Part shown: positions 25,291 to 32,977 of the stretch, in pieces
Layout: every line of letters starts with the position of its first letter
How positions within the stretch are numbered: position 1 is the stretch's first letter
Source of the DNA: Glycomyces terrestris
GTDB taxonomy: Bacteria; Actinomycetota; Actinomycetes; Mycobacteriales; Micromonosporaceae
Direction of reading: 5' to 3'
NCBI RefSeq assembly: GCF_003933745.1
Contig: NZ_RSEB01000002.1
Span: 558,001-622,000, forward strand
DNA: 64,000 nucleotides
The notes under the pieces: model-generated
Databases searched by the model: none
Told to the model about the DNA's origin: nothing
What the model saw: only the letters and a program-made list of their open reading frames with translations
Program-made: the position numbers and the translations under genes

Positions 25291-25953
25291 TTATTCGCCG
25301 GCCGAGCAGGGCACCGACCCCGGCAGATCGAAGTCGTGCTCCACCTCGGCCTGGAACCCCGTCACCGCGTCCTCCCCGGGATCGAGCCGGCCGTTCCAGT
25401 CCTCGTTCCCGAACCGGCCGTGCCCGCGGTCCACCATGTTCCAGTGGTGATAGATGTCCGCGTCGTCCAAGTCCAGGTCGACCTCCCAGGAGCCGAGCCG
25501 CTCGTCACCGGAGTTCACGACCTCGACGGTCACGCTGACCGAGTCGTCCCACGCCTCGTCGATCTCGAGATAGGCCACGCACGCGAACCCCTCGGTCGCC
25601 GGCCCGTCGTCCTCCTCCACGGGCGTCTCGGTCTCGGCCGGGGGAGCGGCGGTCGTCGCCGCATCCGACGGCGTCGGCGACGCCGACGCGGACACCGACT
25701 CCGAAGGGGAAGCCGCCGCCGAACTCGACGGCTCCGCCACGGCCGCCGCACTCGAACTCTCCGCCGCCGCCGAAGGCCACTCGGTCGTCGCGCCGTCGAC
25801 CGCGCTCACCGGCTCGCGGTCGCCGCCCCCGCCGAACACCCCGAGCTGCCACATCGCGACCAGCGCCACCACGCCGGAAACCACGCCGAGGACCTGGAGC
25901 AGCCGACCGTGCAGACGCCCCCCGACCGCGGGCTCCGGTTCCGACCTGTGCAT
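25291..25953 (-). CDS. membrane-anchored CBM2-like protein
   Basis: 220 residues from the ATG at 25953, which has GGAAGG upstream (a start at 25968 is also possible). A basic N-terminus precedes one transmembrane helix (about 21-38). A low-complexity Ser/Ala/Pro/Thr linker then runs to about residue 120. The last 100 residues resemble a degenerate family 2 carbohydrate-binding module: paired Cys at the two ends, VTVEVVNSGDERLGSWEV, and YHHWN, with conserved Trp positions that stack on cellulose. No catalytic domain is seen. It may display a sugar-binding module on the cell surface. The usual third CBM2 Trp is not obvious, so binding ability is uncertain. Confidence 0.6.
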   Translation of the reverse strand: MHRSEPEPAVGGRLHGRLLQVLGVVSGVVALVAMWQLGVFGGGGDREPVSAVDGATTEWPSAAAESSSAAAVAEPSSSAAASPSESVSASASPTPSDAATTAAPPAETETPVEEDDGPATEGFACVAYLEIDEAWDDSVSVTVEVVNSGDERLGSWEVDLDLDDADIYHHWNMVDRGHGRFGNEDWNGRLDPGEDAVTGFQAEVEHDFDLPGSVPCSAGE

Positions 25954-26178
25954 CCGACCGCCTTCCATTGAGGACGCTCCCGCGGATCCGCAGTAGAGGA
26001 CGCGCGCCGACCCGCAGGGCTCAGCCTACCCGGACACCACCCCCGCGACAGTCCGCGCTGATTCGCCCCGATACCCGATGAACAGGGATTTCACCCGCAC
26101 TCATGCCGATTCGTCACCCCTTCCCCAGCGGCCCCGCGCCTCCCGCGGCCCCACCACCGCGCGACCTACACTGGCCCG

Positions 26179-28482
26179 ATGAGCAAGGCTCCCGAGACCG
26201 ACCCCGCCCAGGACGCGCCCGCGGTCCACCCGCCCCAGGACCACGCCGTCGGCCTGCCCGCCGTCCTCAACTCGGTCCGGTTCGTCGGCGCCCAGGCCGG
26301 CCTCAAACGCGGCCTCCCGCTCCTCGCCAGGGTCAACCAGACCGACGGCTTCGACTGCCCCGGCTGCGCCTGGCCCGAGCCCCTCCACCGCCACCCCGCC
26401 GAGTTCTGCGAGAACGGCGCCAAGGCCGTCGCCGAAGAAGGCACCCGCCTGCGCGTCGACCCCGCCTTCTTCGCCGCCCACCCCGTCACCGACCTCGCCG
26501 ACAAGTCCGGCTACTGGCTCGGCCAGCAGGGCCGCCTCACCGAACCCGTCTACCTCGCCGAAGGCGCCACCCACTACACCCCTATCGCCTGGGACGACGC
26601 CTTCGCGCTCATCGCAGGCGAACTCGCCGCCCTCGACAGCCCCGACGAGGCCGCCTTCTACACCTCCGGCCGCACCAGCAACGAGGCCGCCTTCCTCTAC
26701 CAGCTCTTCGCCCGCAAACTCGGCACCAACAACCTCCCCGACTGCTCCAACATGTGCCACGAGTCCTCCGGGTCCGCGCTGGCCGAGACCATCGGGATCG
26801 GCAAGGGCAGCGTCCTCCTCGACGACCTCTACCAGGCCGACCTGATCATCGTCGCGGGCCAGAACCCCGGCACCAACCACCCCCGGATGCTCACGGCCCT
26901 CGAGAAGGCCAAGCGCGCCGGCGCCAGGATCGCGACCGTCAACCCCCTCCCCGAAGCCGGCCTTCAGCGGTTCAAGAACCCGCAGACCGCCCGCGGGCTC
27001 GCCGGCCGCGGCACCGACCTCACCGACCTCTTCCTCCAGATCAAGGTCGGCGGCGACCTCGCCCTGTTCAGCCTCCTCAACCGGATGCTCCTGCGCGCCG
27101 AAGCGGAGCGTCCCGGCGTGATCGACCGCGAGTTCATCGAGCGGTACACGCACGGCTTCGACGCCTTCGCCGCCCACCACGCCGCCGGCGACGACGAGGA
27201 GGTCCTCGCCGAAGCCGTCCGCCGCACCGGCCTCACCGCGGACGAGATCGAGCGCCTGTTCGCGATGGTCCTGGCCGCGGACCGGATCGTCGTCTGCTGG
27301 GCGATGGGGCTGACCCAGCACCGGCACGCCGTGCCCACGATCCGCGAAGTCGTCTCCTTCCTACTCCTGCGAGGCAACATCGGCCGCCCCGGCGCCGGCG
27401 TCTGCCCCGTGCGCGGCCACTCCAACGTGCAAGGCGACCGCACCATGGGCATCTGGGAGCGGATGCCCGACCGCTTCCTCGACGCCCTCGGCACCGAGTT
27501 CGGCTTCGCCCCGCCCCGCGACCACGGCCTCGACACGGTCGGCACCATCCGCGCCATGCGCGACGGCCGCGTCAAGGTCTTCTTCGCCATGGGCGGCAAC
27601 TTCGTCGCCGCCGGCCCCGACACGCACGCCACCGAGGACGCCATGCGCGGCTGCCGCCTCACCGTGCACGTCTCCACGAAGCTCAACCGCTCACACGTCG
27701 TCACCGGCGCCCGCGCGCTCATCCTCCCCGCGCTCGGCCGCACCGACACCGACGCGCCGGGCGGCCGCGAGCAGTTCGTGACCGTCGAGGACTCCATGGG
27801 CATCGTCCACGCCTCCCGCGGCCAAGTCGCCCCGCTCAGCCCGCACATGCGCAGCGAAGTCGCGATCGTCGCCGGCCTCGCCCGCGCCGTCTTCGGCGAC
27901 GCCGACGACGTCCCCTGGGAGGACTTCGCCGCCGACTACGACCGCATCCGCGAGCGCATCGAACGGGTCGTCCCCGGCTTCACCGACTACAACGCCCGCG
28001 CCCGCGTCCCCGGCGGATTCGCGCTCCCGCACGCCCCGCGCGACGAACGCGTCTTCCCCACGGCCACCGGCAAAGCCAACTTCACCGTCAACCCGGTGAC
28101 CTCACCCGAGGCCGGCCCGGGCCGCCTGCTGCTCCAGACCCTGCGCAGCCACGACCAGTTCAACACCACCGTCTACGGGCTCGACGACCGCTACCGCGGC
28201 ATCCGCGACGGCCGCCGCGTCGTGCTCGTCAACCCCGACGACGCCGCCGAACTCGGCCTGCGCGACGGCGACTACTGCGACCTCGTCAGCGAATGGTCCG
28301 ACGGGGACCGCCGCGCCCCGCACTTCAAGATCGTCCACTACCCGACCGCCCGCGGCTGCGCCGCCGCGTACTACCCCGAGACGAACGTGCTGGTCCCGCT
28401 CGACTCGGTGGCCGAGTTCAGCAACACCCCCACTTCCAAATCCATCGTCGTCCGCTTCGAGCCCGACAGCGCCCCCGCCTGA
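26179..28482 (+). CDS. FdhF/YdeP family molybdopterin oxidoreductase
   Basis: 767 residues, the size of FdhA/YdeP-type formate dehydrogenase-like alpha subunits. An N-terminal GFDCPGCAWPEP with a later FCENGAK (about 57-82) is the reduced cysteine region of this subgroup. Molybdopterin-binding stretches follow: YTSGRTSNEAAFLYQLFAR, CHESSG, AGQNPGTNHPRM and RGNIGRPGAGVCPVRGHSNVQGDRTMGI; the C-terminal domain has RSHDQFNTTVYGLDDRYRG. Unlike respiratory enzymes, no partner beta or gamma subunit is encoded here. FdhD is encoded next, supporting a bis-MGD enzyme that needs sulfuration. TACACT 7 bases before the ATG suggests a leaderless start. Confidence 0.9.
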   Translation: MSKAPETDPAQDAPAVHPPQDHAVGLPAVLNSVRFVGAQAGLKRGLPLLARVNQTDGFDCPGCAWPEPLHRHPAEFCENGAKAVAEEGTRLRVDPAFFAAHPVTDLADKSGYWLGQQGRLTEPVYLAEGATHYTPIAWDDAFALIAGELAALDSPDEAAFYTSGRTSNEAAFLYQLFARKLGTNNLPDCSNMCHESSGSALAETIGIGKGSVLLDDLYQADLIIVAGQNPGTNHPRMLTALEKAKRAGARIATVNPLPEAGLQRFKNPQTARGLAGRGTDLTDLFLQIKVGGDLALFSLLNRMLLRAEAERPGVIDREFIERYTHGFDAFAAHHAAGDDEEVLAEAVRRTGLTADEIERLFAMVLAADRIVVCWAMGLTQHRHAVPTIREVVSFLLLRGNIGRPGAGVCPVRGHSNVQGDRTMGIWERMPDRFLDALGTEFGFAPPRDHGLDTVGTIRAMRDGRVKVFFAMGGNFVAAGPDTHATEDAMRGCRLTVHVSTKLNRSHVVTGARALILPALGRTDTDAPGGREQFVTVEDSMGIVHASRGQVAPLSPHMRSEVAIVAGLARAVFGDADDVPWEDFAADYDRIRERIERVVPGFTDYNARARVPGGFALPHAPRDERVFPTATGKANFTVNPVTSPEAGPGRLLLQTLRSHDQFNTTVYGLDDRYRGIRDGRRVVLVNPDDAAELGLRDGDYCDLVSEWSDGDRRAPHFKIVHYPTARGCAAAYYPETNVLVPLDSVAEFSNTPTSKSIVVRFEPDSAPA

Positions 28483-28543
28483 CCGCCGTGACCTTCAGCT
28501 GGGAACCTTGCGGCCCCGGTCTCCGCCGAGCTATGCAGGCAAG

Positions 28544-28586
28544 TGAACCAGCACCAACCTGAAGCCAGCCTGAACCCGCCTGAACG
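28544..28586. promoter_or_regulatory. CCTGAAC direct repeats at helical spacing
   Basis: CCTGAA occurs at 28558, 28569 and 28579, and a related TGAAC at 28544. Read on the other strand these are GTTCAGG units every 10-11 bases, resembling the direct-repeat design of actinobacterial PhoP boxes (GTTCACC). They end about 20 bases before the fdhD start. Confidence 0.35.
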
Positions 28587-28603
28587 GCATTTAAGGAACG
28601 ACC

Positions 28604-29425
28604 ATGGGCCGCGTGACCGTCCGCCGAAAGACCACCCGCCTCGCCGGAGGCGAGCGCACCGCGCGGGTCGACACCCTGGTCGTGGAGGAACCGCTCGAAC
28701 TGCGCGTCGGCGGCGAATCCCTCCAGGTCACCATGCGCACCCCCGGCGACGACTTCGACCTCGCCGCCGGCTTTCTCCTGTCCGAAGGCGTCGTCACCAA
28801 GCCCGCCGACATCGTGAGCATGCGCTACTGCGCCGGCGTCGACGCCGACGGCGAGCAGACGTACAACCTCCTCGACATCGCCCTCGCCCCAGGCGTCGAA
28901 CCGCCCGCGAAGGCCGCCAAACGCAATTTCACCGTCACCTCCGCCTGCGGCGTCTGCGGTAAGGACAGCCTCGAAGACGTCCGCACCAAGGCGATCTGGG
29001 ACCTCACCGAGGACGCCGCGGTCGTCGACGCCGCCGTCCTCGCCGACCTGCCCGCGCGGCTCCGCAAGTCCCAGAAGGTCTTCGACAAGACCGGCGGCCT
29101 CCACGCCGCGGCCCTCTTCACCGCCGAAGGCGAACTCCTCGCGTCCAGAGAGGACGTCGGCCGCCACAACGCCGTCGACAAGGTCGTCGGCTGGGCCCTC
29201 CAGCAGCAGCTGCTGCCCTTGCGCGGCACCGTCCTCGCCGTCTCCGGCCGCGCCTCCTTCGAACTCGTCCAGAAGGCCGTCATGGCCGGCATCCCGGTCC
29301 TCGCGTCGGTCTCGGCCCCCTCCTCCCTGGCCGCCGACCTGGCCGACGAGTCCGGCCTCACCCTCGCCGGCTTCGTCCGCGGCGACACCATGAACCTCTA
29401 CACCCACGACGGTCGCATCATCTGA
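28604..29425 (+). CDS. fdhD: FdhD sulfurtransferase for formate dehydrogenase
   Basis: 273 residues. The C-x-x-C loop required for sulfur transfer is SACGVCGKDSLE (about 110-121), and later motifs GGLHAAALF, REDVGRHNAVDKVVG and SGRASFELVQKA are classic FdhD. FdhD moves sulfur from IscS-type desulfurases onto the molybdenum cofactor of formate dehydrogenase. It lies 121 bases after the molybdoenzyme gene on the same strand, and the pair forms a functional unit. The ATG at 28604 has a GGAACG element close upstream. Between the two genes are the direct repeats listed above, so fdhD may have its own promoter. Confidence 0.96.
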   Translation: MGRVTVRRKTTRLAGGERTARVDTLVVEEPLELRVGGESLQVTMRTPGDDFDLAAGFLLSEGVVTKPADIVSMRYCAGVDADGEQTYNLLDIALAPGVEPPAKAAKRNFTVTSACGVCGKDSLEDVRTKAIWDLTEDAAVVDAAVLADLPARLRKSQKVFDKTGGLHAAALFTAEGELLASREDVGRHNAVDKVVGWALQQQLLPLRGTVLAVSGRASFELVQKAVMAGIPVLASVSAPSSLAADLADESGLTLAGFVRGDTMNLYTHDGRII

Positions 29426-29777
29426 CCCGCGGGGCCACGACCGCCCCTTCGGTCCCTCGGGCACCCATGACTGTCCGTTCGTAGGATGTCGCAGACAGTG
29501 ATGACGTGCTTACCCTGGTTGCGAACCCGCCGATCCTTGCCCAATGAGTCGATCGGCTTCAGAGGGTCCACGCACCTGACCAACGGTCCCGCGGCTGAGG
29601 CGATGTCCCGCCGCGCCCGGAACCGGCCTGAACGGGCGAGCGCCTGCGGCACTCAGCCTCCTGCGACCATGCTCGCTTCACGAACGGCGTCGCGCCAGCG
29701 ATCCGGCGCCGCTGACCGCTGCTGCGAAGAATCGCTGTTCCGTGCCCGTACGCCGGCACGACCTTCAGGAGGCAACC
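29426..29777. other. 352-base stretch without a convincing gene
   Basis: This region upstream of the repeat surface protein is less G/C-biased at third positions than its surroundings. A minus-strand open frame over 29398-29652 lacks a known motif and a ribosome site. No inverted terminal repeats were seen. It may hold the promoter of the next gene or a decayed mobile-element remnant. Confidence 0.4.
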
Positions 29778-30731
29778 GTGTCTCTCAGAACCATCTTGCG
29801 GGGCACTGCATTCGCAGGCGCCGCCGCGCTCCTCATCGCGATCCCGATGACCGCCACCGCAGATCACGGGGACGACGTCGAGATCGACCTGAACCCAGAC
29901 CACGTCGGCTCGCAGGCCGCGGACGCCGAGCAGGGCTGCGACGAGTTCGGCGGCGGCCTCGGCTCCGACCAGGACGGCTGGGTGTTCGTCCTGCCGTCGC
30001 AAGGCGATCCCGACGCTCACTTCAACTCACTCTCGGCGACCTTCGAGGACAACGACGGCAACGAGGTGACGCTCGGCGCCACCATCTTGAGCGGATCCGG
30101 CGACAACAAGGCCACCATCGTCACCGACGCCGGCTGGACGCTGCTCGGCGCGACCGCTTCGGTCAACACCGACAACCCGGACCAGGTGGACTCGTTCAAC
30201 CTGACGCACGCCTGCGCAGGGGAACCGGAGGAGCCGCCGACCACAGAGCCGCCGACAACCGAGCCTCCTACGACGGAACCGCCCACGACGGAACCTCCGA
30301 CGACCGAGCCGCCGACGACCGAGCCTCCAACCACGGAGCCTCCTACGACGGAACCTCCGACCACCGAACCGCCGACCACGGAGCCGCCCACCACCGAACC
30401 TCCGACCACGGAGCCCCCTACGACAGAACCGCCCACCACCGAACCTCCGACCACCGAGCCGCCCTCGACGGAACCTCCGACCACGGAGCCGCCCTCGACG
30501 GAACCTCTGACGACAGAGCCGCCGTCGTCCGAGTCGCCGAGCGCGCAGCCTCCGTCGACGGAGTCTCCGGCGGCAGAGGGCACGACTCCGGATGAGACGG
30601 AGAGCGACGCGACGAATCTGGATCGGACGGGCAACGACCTCACGCCGTTCCTGCTGATCGCGGGTATGCTCCTGGCCGCCGGCCTCGGAGCCCTGTACCT
30701 CGCCCGCCGCGGACGCGGCCGCACCACCTGA
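29778..30731 (+). CDS. PPTTE-repeat cell-surface protein
   Basis: 317 residues from a GTG at 29778 with a perfect AGGAGG 5 bases upstream (an upstream ATG at 29742 would place the signal peptide too deep). A signal peptide ends near TATA-DHGDD. The mature N-terminal domain of about 120 residues is acidic and has a single Cys pair. It is followed by about twenty PPTTE/PPSTE pentapeptides, a stiff Pro/Thr spacer likely to be glycosylated. The end, LDRTGNDL + hydrophobic 20-mer + RRGRGR, looks like a sortase sorting signal with a non-standard LxxTG box. The N-terminal domain belongs to no family I recognise. Confidence 0.75.
   Translation: MSLRTILRGTAFAGAAALLIAIPMTATADHGDDVEIDLNPDHVGSQAADAEQGCDEFGGGLGSDQDGWVFVLPSQGDPDAHFNSLSATFEDNDGNEVTLGATILSGSGDNKATIVTDAGWTLLGATASVNTDNPDQVDSFNLTHACAGEPEEPPTTEPPTTEPPTTEPPTTEPPTTEPPTTEPPTTEPPTTEPPTTEPPTTEPPTTEPPTTEPPTTEPPTTEPPTTEPPSTEPPTTEPPSTEPLTTEPPSSESPSAQPPSTESPAAEGTTPDETESDATNLDRTGNDLTPFLLIAGMLLAAGLGALYLARRGRGRTT
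30232..30560 (+). repeat. in-frame 15-bp repeats coding PPTTE
   Basis: About twenty imperfect 15-bp units. Synonymous third-position differences between units are frequent while the protein repeat is nearly constant, showing selection on the peptide rather than recent DNA slippage. Toward the end units drift to PPSTE and SPSAQ. Confidence 0.85.
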
Positions 30732-30744
30732 CTGGTTCGCTGAT

Positions 30745-30771
30745 GGCCCCGGTGCACGACGCACCGGGGCC
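30745..30771 (+). terminator. stem-loop after surface protein gene
   Basis: Perfect 11-bp arms GGCCCCGGTGC and GCACCGGGGCC around ACGAC, 13 bases after the stop. Confidence 0.75.
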
Positions 30772-30869
30772 CCGGCCATGCCCCGACTTCGCCGCGGCGT
30801 GTCGTCCCCGATTTTCTACCGACGAGTAACTAATCTCGGCGCCAGGACGACAAGTGAACGGGGGACACC

Positions 30870-31394
30870 ATGTGCAAGCCGCAGCACCGAACCCGAGTGG
30901 TACTGGACGAATCCGAGATCCAGCGCCGCATGACCAGGCCCAACCTGCCTACCCTGGCCGAGCGCTACGCCGGCGCCACCACGCCGGCCGAACGAGACCG
31001 CTTCTACCGCAACGAGGCCCAACGCGCCGAGACCCTCCCGACCCGCCGAGCCGGCGGCCGCCCGCCCTCGACGGTCTGGGTCACCAAGCCGATCCTCCGC
31101 ACCCGCGGCTGGACCGACGCCGCCATCCGCGAGTTCCTGCCGCGACCCGAACGCCACTACTCCAACCCGCACGTCAAGGGCCGCAGCCCGATGCCCATCT
31201 GGAGCGCCCGCACCGTCGGCCGCGCCGAAGCCACCGACGAATGGCAGCACTGGCTCGCCCAATCCCTCGCCCGCCGCGGCATCACCCTCCACGACCTGGC
31301 CGAATCCATCCGCGGCCACGCCTTCCGCCAAAGAACCCTGACCGCCGCCAATGCCATCGACCACTACAGCCGAGCGCGGTTCCGATCCGGTTAG
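30870..31394 (+). CDS. conserved-looking hypothetical protein
   Basis: 174 residues, basic (many Arg), no signal peptide or membrane segment. The N-terminal third is charged and helical; a central GRPPSTVWVTKPILRTRGW and HYSNPHVKGRSPMPIW are rich in aromatic residues; the C-terminal WQHWLAQSLARRG could be a helix. I recognise no family. Its codon use is slightly less GC-extreme than the window average. The gene is isolated between two strong terminators. A weak helix-turn-helix could be imagined near RRGITLHDLAESIRG, but the evidence is thin. Cytoplasmic nucleic-acid contact is possible from its charge only. Confidence 0.65.
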   Translation: MCKPQHRTRVVLDESEIQRRMTRPNLPTLAERYAGATTPAERDRFYRNEAQRAETLPTRRAGGRPPSTVWVTKPILRTRGWTDAAIREFLPRPERHYSNPHVKGRSPMPIWSARTVGRAEATDEWQHWLAQSLARRGITLHDLAESIRGHAFRQRTLTAANAIDHYSRARFRSG

Positions 31395-31405
31395 CGCACT
31401 GGGGA

Positions 31406-31430
31406 GGTGCGGGCCGCTCCGGCCCGCACC
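31406..31430. terminator. bidirectional stem-loop
   Basis: Perfect 11-bp arms GGTGCGGGCCG and CGGCCCGCACC with loop CTC, between two convergent genes (stops at 31394 and 31440). Confidence 0.75.
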
Positions 31431-31439
31431 CCCGCCCGG

Positions 31440-32021
31440 CTACCGCCGCCAGGCCGGGTTGCGGCCGGTTAGGGCGATGAGGCGGTCTTGGGGCGACGCG
31501 TCCTCGGGCGCGTCGAATGGCGGGGCGTAGATGCCTTCGCGGGCCGCCTGGTCGTCGGCGTCCTGGCCGACGAAGGCGGTCAGGAGCCCGATCGTCGCGG
31601 GGTCGAGTTCGTAGGGCTGGGCGGTCGACGCGGCGAGGTCCCAGCCGTGGACGGCGACCTCGTTGAGGGCGACGAGGCCCATGATCGAGGCCGCGAAGGT
31701 CACGCCGCCCGCGGTGGCCTCGCCTTCCCACGCGGACGGTTCGGCCCAGGCGTCGGCGAGGGTCCGGAGGCGCTCGGCGAGAAGCGGGCGCCAGTCCTGC
31801 GGGGGCGTCGCGGCGGGGACGCCGGGCGGAACGTCGTTGTGCGGGCCGCGCTCGCCCCGGGCGGCAGCCGTGAAGGCCAGGCACAGGCCGAGGAAGTGGT
31901 TCACGATCTGCCCGACCGTGTACTCCTCGCACGGGGTCGGGTCGGTCAGTTGCTCGTCCTTCACGCCGTCGATCAGGTCGATCACCCGGTCGCTCACGAT
32001 CTTGAAGTCGACGTCGGTCAT
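31440..32021 (-). CDS. mycothiol-dependent maleylpyruvate isomerase-like protein
   Basis: 193 residues from the ATG at 32021, with AAGGAG upstream. The N-terminal DinB-like four-helix metal fold is visible: DQLTDPTPCEEYTVGQIVNHFLG-type helix 2 (about 23-44, with conserved His), and NEVAVHGWDLA (about 117-127) carrying the second metal His in a HxWDL motif. This is the TIGR03086-type actinobacterial family related to mycothiol S-transferases. The reaction is unknown; such proteins often serve thiol-dependent detoxification. It precedes an unlinked AraC gene. A GTCTC-N6-GAGAC inverted repeat lies just upstream at 32042-32057. Confidence 0.85.
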   Translation of the reverse strand: MTDVDFKIVSDRVIDLIDGVKDEQLTDPTPCEEYTVGQIVNHFLGLCLAFTAAARGERGPHNDVPPGVPAATPPQDWRPLLAERLRTLADAWAEPSAWEGEATAGGVTFAASIMGLVALNEVAVHGWDLAASTAQPYELDPATIGLLTAFVGQDADDQAAREGIYAPPFDAPEDASPQDRLIALTGRNPAWRR

Positions 32022-32143
32022 ATCTGCTCGCTCCTTAGTTCGGTCTCCCGGTTGAGACGACGCGGACCGCCCGGATTCATCGCGCCGCCTCAGCGACCCG
32101 GGATCAGCGCTGCCATGCTGTGCAGGTCGGCAAGACCGCAGGA

Positions 32144-32902
32144 TCAGGTGCGCAGCGCCGGCTCGCGACGGAGGTATTCGCCCGGGGTCATGCCGAAGGA
32201 GGAGCGGAAGGCGTTGATGAAGGCGCTCGGGCTGGCGTAGCCGCAAGCTCCGGCGATGCGGGTGACCTGCTGGCTGGAGGCGAGGAGGACTAGGGCGTGG
32301 TGGAGGCGGAACTGGGCGCGCCACTGGGCGAAGGTCATGCCCGCCTCCTCGCGGAACAGGCGGCTCAGGGTCCGCTCTGAGGCCCCCACGGCGGCGCCGA
32401 GGCGGGCGAGGGTGCGGCGGTCGGCCGGGTCGTTCTCGAGGAGCGCCACGACGTCGCGAAGGCGCGGATCCGAGGGCGCGGGCAAGAACCGTTGCGGCGC
32501 TTCGACACCACGGAGAAGATCGAGCACGACGCGGGCGAGCCGGCCCCGGGTGTCCGCCGGCATCGCGGCATCGTCGGTCAGGGCAGTGACCGCCTCACGC
32601 AGCAGCGGCGTGAACGCCAGGACGGTGGGCCGATCCAGGAACGGGCCCTCATCGTCGACGTCGAACAGGATCGCCCGCATCTCCGTCGCACCGAACGCCC
32701 GATGCGAGTGGGCGGTCCCCGCGGGCATCCAGGCGCCCTGCGACGGCGGCACCACCCACACCCCCGAGGTCGTGAACACCCGCAGAATCCCGCGCCGCGG
32801 ATAGATCAGCTGGTGGCCGGTGTGCCGATGCCAGTCGATCCGCTCCTCGTGCGTGAGGATCCGGATCGGCGAACTCGGAATCACCTGGCCGTTTATCGAC
32901 AT
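32144..32902 (-). CDS. AraC family transcriptional regulator
   Basis: 252 residues. The N-terminal cupin ligand domain (about 15-90) includes DWHRHTGHQLIYPRRG and WMPAGTAHSHRAFG. The C-terminal double helix-turn-helix (about 150-245) has LARLGAAVGASERTLSRLFREEAGMTF and ACGYASPSAFINAFRSSFGMTPGEYLRR, the AraC signature. The gene is divergent from an MFS transporter, with 75 bases between the starts, so the most likely job is control of that efflux gene. This head-to-head AraC/MFS arrangement is common in actinomycetes. The inducer is unknown. Confidence 0.93.
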   Translation of the reverse strand: MSINGQVIPSSPIRILTHEERIDWHRHTGHQLIYPRRGILRVFTTSGVWVVPPSQGAWMPAGTAHSHRAFGATEMRAILFDVDDEGPFLDRPTVLAFTPLLREAVTALTDDAAMPADTRGRLARVVLDLLRGVEAPQRFLPAPSDPRLRDVVALLENDPADRRTLARLGAAVGASERTLSRLFREEAGMTFAQWRAQFRLHHALVLLASSQQVTRIAGACGYASPSAFINAFRSSFGMTPGEYLRREPALRT

Positions 32903-32977
32903 ATCTCGGCAGAATACCGTTAGCCGGAGCCTCTGGGCCGTCGGAATCCTTGACCTGAACGGACAAGGAGCACCGAT

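Noticed and set aside
29398-29652. Minus-strand frame of 84 codons as a transposase remnant
   Set aside because: The sequence has a faint mobile-element feel but no DDE motif, inverted repeats or homologous segment I can name.
30232-30560. Short regular repeats as a CRISPR array
   Set aside because: Units are 15 bp, contiguous, in frame and encode PPTTE; there are no spacers and no cas genes.
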